From: Daejeonella sp. JGW-45
GTDB taxonomy: Bacteria > Bacteroidota > Bacteroidia > Sphingobacteriales > Sphingobacteriaceae
DNA: 64,000 nt
NCBI RefSeq assembly: GCF_029360805.1
Contig: NZ_JARKNC010000001.1
Span: 310,001-374,000 of the forward strand
Reading direction: 5' to 3'
Within the stretch, counting starts at the first letter, position 1, and each line of letters opens with the position of its first letter. Positions 35,403-43,740 of the stretch are shown one piece after another. Made by a program: the position numbers and the translations under genes. The notes beneath the pieces are model-generated. The model had not been told where the DNA came from and searched no databases. It saw only the letters and a list, made by a program, of their open reading frames with translations.

Positions 35403-36668
35403 ATGAGTAATCGCATCTTTGGATTAATAGTCATCACTGTCCTGCTGGTCATTATTGACATATATATCTATCGGGCCATCCGTTCAGTAAGTTCAAAATG
35501 GAACGATAAAAAACACCTGAACTTCAAATACATCTGGTGGGGCTATTCTGTACTCCTTATTACAGGGGTATTTATCAGCATTTTCTTCAATATTAAGTTC
35601 ATGCTGCGAACTGTCATACTGGTGATGTTCTTCATCACATTTATGTCGAAAATATTTATCCTTCCCTTTCTTCTGGTCGACGATGCACGACGAGGTCTCG
35701 TATGGATTAAAAGGAGACTGTTCAACAAGAAACGTAGCAATCCCGTCAAAAACACCCGCGCAACAGAGAGTATTCCCCGCTCAGAATTCCTCATAAAAGC
35801 CGGAACACTTGTCGCAGCCATACCATTTGCATCATTTACTTATGGCATTTTATCCGGCGCTTATGATTATCGCATAAAACGTAAAACACTCTACCTCCCT
35901 AACCTCCCTTCAGCATTTGACGGGATGAAGCTGGGACAAATCTCGGATATACATTCCGGAAGCTTTTACGACCGTAAAGCTGTCATGGGTGGCGTTCAAA
36001 TGCTCCTCAATGAGAAACCAGACATGGTGTTTTTTACTGGTGACCTCGTAAACAATGTAGCCTCAGAAATGCGGGACTACCAGGACATTTTTTCAAAGGT
36101 CAGGGCGCCTTTAGGAGTTTTCTCTATACTCGGCAACCACGATTACGGCGACTATCATTTCGGGCCGGCTAACTCACCGGCGAAAGCCAGGAACTTAGCG
36201 GATGTAAAGTTAAGCCATAAGAACATGGGCTGGGATCTTCTTTTAAACGAAAACCGCAGGGTAAAAATCGGCAATGAAGAAATTGGCATTCTCGGTGTCG
36301 AGAACTGGGGCGCCGGTCGTTTCGCTAAATATGGTCGTATGGATGTTGCAACCAAAGATACTGACGATCTCCCGGTAAAGCTCCTTCTGTCTCATGACCC
36401 TTCCCATTGGCGAAGTGAAGTCTTATCCGGCTATCCGCAGATCGATGCGATGTTCAGTGGCCACACTCATGGAATGCAGTTTGGTATCATCACAGAAAAC
36501 TTCCAGTGGAGCCCCTCTCAATATGTTTACAAAGAATGGGCAGGTCATTACCAGGAAGGTGCACAGCAGTTATATGTAAATGTAGGATATGGCTTCCTGG
36601 GTTACCCGGGGCGCGTTGGAATATTGCCTGAAATTACGATATTTGAGTTACGCCGGACTCCAGCATAA
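35403..36668 (+). CDS. Membrane-anchored metallophosphoesterase
   Basis: 421 residues. Three N-terminal helices (about 5-25, 45-65, 70-95) are followed by a basic loop, a further hydrophobic segment and a calcineurin-like domain with SDIHSG, FFTGDLV, LGNHDYGDY, LSHDP and SGHTHGMQ motifs. This is the YkuE/YaeI-like arrangement, for which phosphodiester or lipid-linked substrates have been proposed. The catalytic domain would face the periplasm. The following UbiA-like gene starts 22 bp later. Confidence 0.9.
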   Translation: MSNRIFGLIVITVLLVIIDIYIYRAIRSVSSKWNDKKHLNFKYIWWGYSVLLITGVFISIFFNIKFMLRTVILVMFFITFMSKIFILPFLLVDDARRGLVWIKRRLFNKKRSNPVKNTRATESIPRSEFLIKAGTLVAAIPFASFTYGILSGAYDYRIKRKTLYLPNLPSAFDGMKLGQISDIHSGSFYDRKAVMGGVQMLLNEKPDMVFFTGDLVNNVASEMRDYQDIFSKVRAPLGVFSILGNHDYGDYHFGPANSPAKARNLADVKLSHKNMGWDLLLNENRRVKIGNEEIGILGVENWGAGRFAKYGRMDVATKDTDDLPVKLLLSHDPSHWRSEVLSGYPQIDAMFSGHTHGMQFGIITENFQWSPSQYVYKEWAGHYQEGAQQLYVNVGYGFLGYPGRVGILPEITIFELRRTPA

Positions 36669-36689
36669 GCAATTCCAGCGTTCCACACT

Positions 36690-37568
36690 ATGAACAAATA
36701 CCTTAGGCAAGCGCTTGATTGTTTGTTATTCAGCAATATTTTTATTGCATTATGCGCAGTAGCACAGGGTTTAGTGACGTATCAATTGCTTGGTACGGAA
36801 CCTGAAAAACATGTTTTGGGCCTGCTCTTCTGTTCTACCCTTGCCCTCTACAACTTTAGTATTCTTTTAGCCAGGCCAAATAAGCCGGAGAGATCGCCGT
36901 TCCGGAGAGTGAGATGGATTTTCTCGCATTACCGGTTAATGATCACCTTGACGATCATTTCAGTACTTTCCATACTACCGTTAGTATTTTTTCTGAACAC
37001 TTCTTCAAAGATCCTCTTAGTATCGCTGGCAATTGTATCAGTGGCTTATAGTCTTCCTATATTCAGCATTCATGATAAACATTTCGGCTTGCGGAACATT
37101 CCGGGTGTAAAACTGTTTCTGATCGCAGCGGTTTGGTCGTTAAGTTGTGTTCTTCTTCCGATACTCGAACTTGAGAATAGCATTGAGGCCTCTGTAACCC
37201 TAAGCGACAGCATCATTCTGATAGCTAAACGTTTCCTCTTTATAGCAGCGATCACCGTCCCTTTTGACATCAGGGACCTCTTTCAGGATAAAACCAGTGA
37301 ATTGAAAACAATACCCGTAATTCTAGGTGAAAAAAATGCCTTGCTGATATGTCAGGGCTTACTGGTGATATATGTGGTCCTGCTATTCCTTTTCACGAGA
37401 AGTATAGATGGTAATTTTATCGGCTTGATGCTCACCATCGTTTTATCCGGGTGGCTCATCTTTAAATCCAAATGGAAGAAGGATGAGTATTATTACTTTT
37501 TCTATCTCGATGGAACAATGATTGTTCAGTTTCTGATGCTGCTGCTTTGTAATCAACTGCCGCTATGA
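36690..37568 (+). CDS. UbiA-superfamily-like membrane protein
   Basis: 292 residues with about eight or nine transmembrane helices. It resembles UbiA prenyltransferases: an N-terminal NIFIALCAVAQG helix, a YSLPIFS stretch followed by LRNIPGVKLFLIAAVWS, and a second Asp-rich motif DIRDLFQDK. The first NDxxD motif is missing; the equivalent region reads LYNFSILLARPNKPERSP. It may have lost prenyltransferase activity or bind a different substrate. It overlaps the MOSC gene by ATGA. Confidence 0.7.
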   Translation: MNKYLRQALDCLLFSNIFIALCAVAQGLVTYQLLGTEPEKHVLGLLFCSTLALYNFSILLARPNKPERSPFRRVRWIFSHYRLMITLTIISVLSILPLVFFLNTSSKILLVSLAIVSVAYSLPIFSIHDKHFGLRNIPGVKLFLIAAVWSLSCVLLPILELENSIEASVTLSDSIILIAKRFLFIAAITVPFDIRDLFQDKTSELKTIPVILGEKNALLICQGLLVIYVVLLFLFTRSIDGNFIGLMLTIVLSGWLIFKSKWKKDEYYYFFYLDGTMIVQFLMLLLCNQLPL

Positions 37569-38224
37569 ATAACATTGATATCGTCTCACTAAATATTCTT
37601 GGGAAGCCCGAAATACTTGTGGCCGACCACCAATCGGTGAAAACAGCATATCGCAAGGTGCCGATCGAAGCCGATAACATCGAGTTGGGAATGACTTCAT
37701 TTGCTGGTGATATGGTGCAGGATAAAAAACATCACGGCGGGAATGACAAAGCAATTTGCTGCTATAATTCGGATCATTTTATTAAATGGAAAAATGAACT
37801 GGGTTTTGACCTGGGCCCTGCCGCCTTCGGCGAAAATCTTACGTTAAAGGGCGAATCCGCCTGCGAGCGCAATGTTTATATCGGCGACCGTTATCAGCTT
37901 GGAGAAGCTGTAGTGGAAATATCTGAGCCAAGGGGGCCATGCTTCGTGATCGGCATCCGGTATAACTATAAAAGATTCCCTGTACATCTTCAGCAAACTG
38001 GTCTTACAGGATATTATCTCAGGACAATAAAACCGGGGTTAGTTTGCAAAACTGACCAGCTCGTCCATCTCAGCTCTCATCCGGAGAAGATTTCAGTCAT
38101 GGATGTCAACCATGTTAGGTATCACGACCCGGAAAACAAGGAATGGATACAAAGACTTGTTAATCTGAAAGAGCTAAGCGCAGATTGGCATGAGATGTTC
38201 GAAAAGAAACTGGCTAAGTTGTAA
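37565..38224 (+). CDS. MOSC-domain protein (YiiM-like)
   Basis: 219 residues with a MOSC beta-barrel and a C-terminal helical part, as in YiiM-type molybdenum-cofactor proteins that reduce N-hydroxylated compounds. The pattern HHGGNDKAICCY, AFGENLTLKG and IGDRYQLGEAVVEIS is clear. The cofactor-binding Cys is expected in SEPRGPCFVIGIR. The start ATG overlaps the UbiA-like stop (ATGA). Its last codons, TTG TAA, form the first word of a heptad array. Confidence 0.87.
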   Translation: MNNIDIVSLNILGKPEILVADHQSVKTAYRKVPIEADNIELGMTSFAGDMVQDKKHHGGNDKAICCYNSDHFIKWKNELGFDLGPAAFGENLTLKGESACERNVYIGDRYQLGEAVVEISEPRGPCFVIGIRYNYKRFPVHLQQTGLTGYYLRTIKPGLVCKTDQLVHLSSHPEKISVMDVNHVRYHDPENKEWIQRLVNLKELSADWHEMFEKKLAKL

Positions 38225-38418
38225 GTTATACGTGATACGTTGTAAGTACCTGCTAACTGCCCAAGACGTAAAACGTATAACGTACAACGTACAACTCCTA
38301 TAAGCGCTGTGCTAACCGCCCAGACGTAAAACGTATAACTTATAACGTACAACTCTTATAAGCGCTCGGCTAACCGCCCAGACGTATAACGTATTACGTA
38401 CAACGTACAACTTATAAG
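38218..38418. repeat. Tandem 58-bp heptad element (GTTATAC family)
   Basis: The left array GTTGTAA-GTTATAC-GTGATAC-GTTGTAA begins inside the last codons of the MOSC gene. It is followed by a core (GTACCTGCTAACTGCCCAAGAC) and then three rounds of an inverted array (GTAAAAC-GTATAAC-GTACAAC). Rounds are separated by a 30-nt core ending CTAACCGCCCAGAC; GACGTA recurs at 38265, 38323 and 38381, a 58-bp period. Units differ by several bases. It is noncoding. Confidence 0.8.
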
Positions 38419-38458
38419 GTCCAACTCCCTTTGGTATTGTCTTTGCATACCCCTAAGC

Positions 38459-39022
38459 ATGAAATCAACGGGAATTCTATTCATCGCGCTCTTGGTGCTC
38501 GTTTCGTGTAAACCCAAGACAGGCGATACGGTCAATCAAAACTTAAGACAGCAAAATTTTGACCTTAAAAAAGAAAACGACAGTCTGCGGTCGGCTATCG
38601 AAAAAGCTGCTCGAACGTTCGAGGGTGACACCATCCAGAAGATGCCCGAAATATCCAACCCGGAGCCCCATCCTACGTTGGCGGGCCGGCATGACCTTAC
38701 CCTGCAATGGATAAGCTGGGAAAAGCCAGGTTCAGTTATTATTACGGAATCCCGCGATGGTTGGTATACAATTAAAGGAAGTCAGACAGGCGAAAAAGAC
38801 TCCTACCTCAGGGTTAATGGCCGGATACGACCAGTCAACCAACGCGAACTTGAGTTCGACGGGACGATTGAATATAATGCGCACCTCATCACAGCTGGTG
38901 AACCGTGCGTCCGAACAGGCAAACAGTTGTTTAAAGCGACAGGTACACGAAAATACTGGCGGCTTCAGAATATGCTTAGCTGCGACGGGTCAACGACTGA
39001 TTACGTAGATATATATTTTTAG
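38459..39022 (+). CDS. Hypothetical lipoprotein
   Basis: 187 residues. The signal peptide ends in LVLVSC, giving a lipoprotein. A short predicted coiled coil (about 25-55, NLRQQNFDLKKENDSLRSAIEKA) precedes a compact beta-rich domain with two conserved-looking Cys (GEPCVRTG and LSCDGS) that may form a disulfide. I recognise no family. It stands alone between two heptad elements and is convergent with the response regulator. A weak -7-like box (TGTCTTTG) is at 38438-38445. Confidence 0.65.
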   Translation: MKSTGILFIALLVLVSCKPKTGDTVNQNLRQQNFDLKKENDSLRSAIEKAARTFEGDTIQKMPEISNPEPHPTLAGRHDLTLQWISWEKPGSVIITESRDGWYTIKGSQTGEKDSYLRVNGRIRPVNQRELEFDGTIEYNAHLITAGEPCVRTGKQLFKATGTRKYWRLQNMLSCDGSTTDYVDIYF

Positions 39023-39118
39023 TGGTACGTTATAAGTTATACGTTATAAGTGCCTAAACGCTGGGTTATCCGCCCAGACGTATAACGTATAACTTACAAC
39101 GTACAACTTATAAAGTAC
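39022..39118. repeat. Heptad palindrome with 30-nt core in a convergent spacer
   Basis: Left GTGGTAC-GTTATAA-GTTATAC-GTTATAA (39022-39049), a 30-nt core GTGCCTAAACGC...CCGCCCAGAC (39050-39079) with an inner CTGGG/CCCAG stem, then right GTATAAC-GTATAAC-TTACAAC-GTACAAC-TTATAAA (39080-39114). The first base is the G of the lipoprotein stop codon. It fills the gap to the convergent response regulator and could act as a bidirectional terminator. Confidence 0.8.
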
Positions 39119-39121
39119 AGC

Positions 39122-39811
39122 TTACTCTACCAAAAATTTATACCCAACGCCTCGTACGGTCTGCATGAAGTGAGGCCTGTCCGGGTTGTTCTCTATTTTT
39201 TTACGGAGACGGACAATATGCATATCGAGCGTGCGGGTATTTACATCCGAATTATACCCCCAAACTACCATCATTAGCTCATCCCTGTTAATTACTGTAT
39301 TAGCGTTCTTCAAAAAGTAAAGAAGTATCCTGTTTTCAAGAATGGTCAGTTCAATTTTCTTGTCGTCACGCATTAAGGAGTGAGTATTCGGATGATGCTC
39401 CATATTACCAAACCTGTAAATTTCAGACTTCTCATTATTGATCACAAATTTCACTTTGTTATCAATCAAAGCAACTAAAACGTCCATATTGAAGGGTTTG
39501 GTCACGTAATCTGAAACCCCAAAGCTGTAGGCGTCAATCTTATCTATGTCCTGTGCCTTGGCAGTCATCATTACGATAATATTGTTAAACCCTAGTTTGC
39601 GCACATTCTGGCAAACCTCAGAGCCCTGTTTATTAGGCAGCATCCAATCAAGAAGAACTATATCAGGCTGTTCAGTCATGATCAGTTCCTCAGCCATCTC
39701 ACCATCCGAAGCTTCGACAACTTTATACCCTTCAGTCTGTAGACGGTGTACTACTAAAAAACGAAGATTTTCATCATCCTCAATAACGGCAATTTTAATT
39801 TCTTTTGACAT
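39122..39811 (-). CDS. OmpR-family response regulator
   Basis: 229 residues: receiver domain with acidic pocket EDDE (11-14), phospho-acceptor Asp55, Thr83 and Lys105, followed by an OmpR/PhoB winged helix (ELTILENRILLYFLKNANTVINRDELMMVVWG ... RTLDMHIVRLRKKIE, given in parts). It starts 2 nt after the histidine kinase stop, so the two are translated together. Third gene of an operon led by an S9 peptidase. Regulon unknown. Confidence 0.95.
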   Translation of the reverse strand: MSKEIKIAVIEDDENLRFLVVHRLQTEGYKVVEASDGEMAEELIMTEQPDIVLLDWMLPNKQGSEVCQNVRKLGFNNIIVMMTAKAQDIDKIDAYSFGVSDYVTKPFNMDVLVALIDNKVKFVINNEKSEIYRFGNMEHHPNTHSLMRDDKKIELTILENRILLYFLKNANTVINRDELMMVVWGYNSDVNTRTLDMHIVRLRKKIENNPDRPHFMQTVRGVGYKFLVE

Positions 39812-39813
39812 AT

Positions 39814-41487
39814 CTATGGTTCGTAAGGCAACTCAATTTTAAACTCTGACCCTTTTCCTTCAACACTCTGAACACTGATCGTTCCGTTCATAAAATTAAC
39901 CAGTTCTTTACAGAATGCCAAACCTAAACCAACACTGCCCTGCTGATTATATTGGTTTTCCACCCTGAAGAACTTTTTAAAAATATTCTCGATATCCTCC
40001 GCAGGAATACCAATTCCTTTATCTGCAAACTTCATGACCACATGCTTCTTGATCTTTTTAATAGATATCTTCAGAAATTTCTTCCCGGGGTTCGAATACT
40101 TATAGGCATTATCTATCAGGTTACGGAAAATACTGCTTAACAGAACCGGGTCGGTTTTAAAATATTCAATGCCCTCAATTTGACAACTAATATCGAATGC
40201 AGGATACTTGAGCTGATATGCATCGATCAGGTTCTGGCAAAAAACCTCCAAATGTATATTCTCCTCCTTAAGCCGGATCGCCTTATTCTCGATCTGTGTG
40301 AATGAAAGCAACTTGTTCATCAGGTCGTTAAGCTTATCGGCTTCCTCATCCAGGATCTTACCATAATGCAGTCGCTCGCGGTCCGACAAGGTTGTCGCAC
40401 TTCGTATATTATTACCTGCGATCTTTATAACACTCACCGGTGTTTTGAATTCATGAGTCAGGTTATTTACAAAGTCATACTGAAGTTTAAACATCTTACT
40501 GTTAATATTCAGGTTACGATAAATCAGGTACCCTATTAATACAAGGATACCGTAGGTGGCAAATATGATACCTGCAATAGGCAGAAAACGTCGATTAATC
40601 TCCCTCATCAAGTATCCCTTATCTGAACTGAAATAAAGTTTATAATCCGAAAAGGGGCCAGACAGAGGTAGGTCATTACTGATCAGTTCAGTGTCGTTCG
40701 CAAGGGACTCATAAACCAGCGGCTTGATACTGATATGCTCATACAATTCAGGGTTGGTATTCTTTATGACCAGCTTCAGAGGATCAAGATAAAACGTCAG
40801 CATATCCAGCTCATAAACAGGAGATTCAGGAAGATCCTTTGTCATTATCTCCTTATACATCTTTAGCTCTTCCCTTCTGGGGACATTCATGTACGTGATC
40901 CTGTTTGAAGTGATCGTATAGAAAATATTAAACCGGTCGTCGTCACTCAAGGCTTTCGTCGTGTCCGATGACTCAATAAAACGGGTAAACTTTATAGCCA
41001 TCTTGTTGAATTCGTCTCCCGTTTTTAAGGAGAAGAATGTGTTTGGCCGGTCGTTCCTAAAAAGAAGTATAGAGTCCTTAGGTATGTCCCTCCCAAACTG
41101 GTACACAGATTTGGGTCCCATTGAAAAGTTGTTCACCCTTACGCCGTCAGGAATATTGTGATTACTGATCCCGGCATCGTAGAAGACAATACGGTCGACA
41201 AACCTAAATCTCCTGAATATGGTATCCACATATTTTACCGCCTGACTCGAATCGAGGTAACCCTGGTAGAATGAGATTTCGGGAATCTTATTTTGGAAAA
41301 AGTTATTATAGGGCTTAACTGTTTCTTCCAGAACCTCGATTTTCTGGGAAACAAATTCATTCTCAACATATTTGGTGGTAAGATTATAAGCCAGGTAAAA
41401 GGCAACAGCCATGGAGGCTGTGATCAAAATCAGGAACGTTAGTATAAGAGAGAAGTTTTTTCGGTAGATCTGCTGATACTCCTTCAT
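39814..41487 (-). CDS. Two-transmembrane sensor histidine kinase
   Basis: 557 residues. Helices at about 13-34 and 302-323 enclose a large periplasmic sensor domain of ~265 residues that matches no fold I can name. No clear HAMP domain follows. The H-box has His345 (NNLTHEFKTPVS). The HATPase domain shows N-box NLIDNAYKYSNPG, G1 FADKGIGIP and G2 VGLGLAFCKELV. It lies 3 nt after the S9 peptidase and 2 nt before its response regulator. Confidence 0.94.
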   Translation of the reverse strand: MKEYQQIYRKNFSLILTFLILITASMAVAFYLAYNLTTKYVENEFVSQKIEVLEETVKPYNNFFQNKIPEISFYQGYLDSSQAVKYVDTIFRRFRFVDRIVFYDAGISNHNIPDGVRVNNFSMGPKSVYQFGRDIPKDSILLFRNDRPNTFFSLKTGDEFNKMAIKFTRFIESSDTTKALSDDDRFNIFYTITSNRITYMNVPRREELKMYKEIMTKDLPESPVYELDMLTFYLDPLKLVIKNTNPELYEHISIKPLVYESLANDTELISNDLPLSGPFSDYKLYFSSDKGYLMREINRRFLPIAGIIFATYGILVLIGYLIYRNLNINSKMFKLQYDFVNNLTHEFKTPVSVIKIAGNNIRSATTLSDRERLHYGKILDEEADKLNDLMNKLLSFTQIENKAIRLKEENIHLEVFCQNLIDAYQLKYPAFDISCQIEGIEYFKTDPVLLSSIFRNLIDNAYKYSNPGKKFLKISIKKIKKHVVMKFADKGIGIPAEDIENIFKKFFRVENQYNQQGSVGLGLAFCKELVNFMNGTISVQSVEGKGSEFKIELPYEP

Positions 41488-41490
41488 TTA

Positions 41491-43377
41491 TTACTCCATT
41501 CTTAGATTTTTTTCAAGGAATTTCTCCAGTTCCCTGTAAAACTCGAGCTTATTTTCCGGCTTTTTGAAAAAGTGTCCCTCCCCCTCTTTTAGTATATACG
41601 TGACGGGCACCTCTCTTTTTTTCAGTTCCTTTACGAACTGGTTCGTTTCGTTCATATTTACCCGCGGATCTCTTGAACCCTGGGCAATCAGTACTGGTGA
41701 CCGGATCTTATCTGTGTGGAATACCGGGGAAACGGCACGGAAATAATCTGCATCGGCTTCCGGATTACCGACAGTTTCGTAAAACATCTGTAAATATGGC
41801 CGGTAATATGGCGGAATATCCTTGAGGTAGGTAAATAAATTAGTTAGGCCCGAATAAGACGCACCACATTTATAAAGGTCGGGTTGAAAGCACAAGCCAT
41901 GCAATGCCGAGTATCCGCCAAAACTGGATCCATAAATACCGATCCGGGTGGAATCAGCTATTTTTTCGGAAATAAGCCAGCGAACGCCGTCAGTAATATC
42001 GTTCTGCATTTTACCCCCCCATTCTTTAAACCCCGCTATCCAGAATTCCTTACCATAACCCTTCGAGCCCCGGAAGTTAACCTGAAAAACTGCATAACCC
42101 CTGTTGGCTAAAAACTGTACTTCCGAATTATAGCCCCAGCTGTTTCTGGAGTCCGGCCCGCCATGAGGCATTACAACGAGAGGCAAATTTGTGCCTTTTT
42201 TCCCAACAGGCAAAGTCAGGTATCCGTCAATTGTTAACCCATCCCTTGTCTTGTAAGAAATAGGTTTCATTGCAGCCATATTGTTAGCATCAATCGAGGG
42301 ATTAACATCACTGAGTTTTACCAGCTTATTACCCTTTTCTGTATACAAATAAAATGAACCTGGATCCTTGTCCGTATAAGTCTGGATAATAAACTTGCTT
42401 TCTGATGCATCAGAACTGCTGACTTTTATCTGTGTATTGGGAAGCAGGGCCTCCAGGCGGCTATACATGGCTTTCACCGAATCATCCAGATAGTATCTTT
42501 CCTTTTTCCATGTTTCATAGCCAGCGTAAATCATCTTATCCTTATTCGCTGAAAAAACAGCTTCAGACACATCTACCTCGGGATTACTATAGATAATGCG
42601 ATGTTCCTTCCCGGTAACACAATCCAATTCTACCAGCGCCATTTTATCCCGGTTTTTATTCGACAACGCATAAATACATCGGTTGTCTTTACTAAAGCCA
42701 ACAGGCGAAATGCTTGCTTTGAAGTTATTTGTTAACACCGGCTTAAACGCTTCTTTTTCGGAATTCCGATAAAGAAGCGTTTCATTGACCCCGTCGCTCG
42801 CTATAGCCATTCTAAGCTTGCCTTCGGTATCGGAGTACCATTGAGTGATATTACCGGGATTCTTTACCAGCAATGATAATTTTCCGGTTTGAATATTTAG
42901 CCGGTAAGCGTCAAATACGGTCGAGTCCCGCTGATTTAACGCCACAAGAACGTTATTGTCTTTAACCGGCTGGGAGGTTATCAATCGGATACGGGTTTTA
43001 GCAAATGACAGGAGCTCCCTTTTATTTGAGCCATCGCTTCTTACCGCAAATAAGCCCGGATCGGCTTCTGCTGTTCCATTCTTCAAATAAAGGATCTCGT
43101 GATTATTGATCCACAAATGATAAGCGATACTGCGGTTAGAGTCACAGGTAAGCTGCGTCGTATTTTTCCCATCCCATGTTTCCACGTAAATATGGATACG
43201 GTTATTGTCAGGCTTCAAATAGGAAATATAATTCCCATCAGGAGAAACATGAAATGACGTCTTAAAGGCCGCCTTAAAAAAGTTCTCAACAGGGATCTTA
43301 TCTGAGCTCTTCTCCCGGGTACAGGATATACTGACAAGAATTATAAAAAGAAGAAAATAGTTTTTCAAATCGTGCAT
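41491..43377 (-). CDS. S9-family serine peptidase (prolyl oligopeptidase type), lipoprotein
   Basis: About 628 residues from ATG 43377, which opens a lipoprotein-like signal (MHDLKNYFLLFIILVSISC); 21 extra upstream codons are not plausible. A WD40-like beta-propeller (about 30-370) precedes the alpha/beta hydrolase domain. The catalytic Ser is in GSSFGGYS, Asp in GSRDPRVNM and His in EGEGHFF. It resembles acylaminoacyl-peptidase/S9C enzymes and would act on peptides in the periplasm or at the surface. It is the first gene of an operon with a two-component system. Confidence 0.92.
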   Translation of the reverse strand: MHDLKNYFLLFIILVSISCTREKSSDKIPVENFFKAAFKTSFHVSPDGNYISYLKPDNNRIHIYVETWDGKNTTQLTCDSNRSIAYHLWINNHEILYLKNGTAEADPGLFAVRSDGSNKRELLSFAKTRIRLITSQPVKDNNVLVALNQRDSTVFDAYRLNIQTGKLSLLVKNPGNITQWYSDTEGKLRMAIASDGVNETLLYRNSEKEAFKPVLTNNFKASISPVGFSKDNRCIYALSNKNRDKMALVELDCVTGKEHRIIYSNPEVDVSEAVFSANKDKMIYAGYETWKKERYYLDDSVKAMYSRLEALLPNTQIKVSSSDASESKFIIQTYTDKDPGSFYLYTEKGNKLVKLSDVNPSIDANNMAAMKPISYKTRDGLTIDGYLTLPVGKKGTNLPLVVMPHGGPDSRNSWGYNSEVQFLANRGYAVFQVNFRGSKGYGKEFWIAGFKEWGGKMQNDITDGVRWLISEKIADSTRIGIYGSSFGGYSALHGLCFQPDLYKCGASYSGLTNLFTYLKDIPPYYRPYLQMFYETVGNPEADADYFRAVSPVFHTDKIRSPVLIAQGSRDPRVNMNETNQFVKELKKREVPVTYILKEGEGHFFKKPENKLEFYRELEKFLEKNLRME

Positions 43378-43740
43378 TTCCTGATTTACCCTAATCTCTA
43401 AACAAAAATCTACAATTCGGCAGCATTGTAAAAAATGCAACTGAAATATTACTGTTTTCTAAAACCCTATGGAAAATCCCGGATTCAACTTTTCAAGTTA
43501 CCAAAAGATTTATAAACCCAATTAAGAGGCAGCGTAACATTTAAACTACAGGGTACCAATATGACCGTAATTGGTAAAATGCCCGACGTACATATTATTA
43601 ATTAATCATTATCGTTATATTTAGGTTGCATCACAACAGCGTAAGCAAAACATATAACTATCATTATTTTGGCAAACCTGCGGAGAATGGTCACCCGGCC
43701 CAGGGCGGGCAGTGTCATGATCATTAATGAAAGATAACAG
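43378..43740. other. Divergent promoter region between S9 peptidase and TPR gene
   Basis: 363 bp without a credible gene and no heptad array. A near -7 match for the rightward TPR gene, TATATTTA, is at 43616-43623. A perfect palindrome TCATTAATGA at 43721-43730 lies 10 bp before the TPR ATG. I found no exact TAnnTTTG box for the leftward operon. Confidence 0.4.

Noticed and set aside
38218-38418. Possible CRISPR array
   Set aside because: The 58-bp units repeat throughout, including the part that would be spacer, and are themselves built from heptamers. There are no unique spacers and no cas genes nearby.
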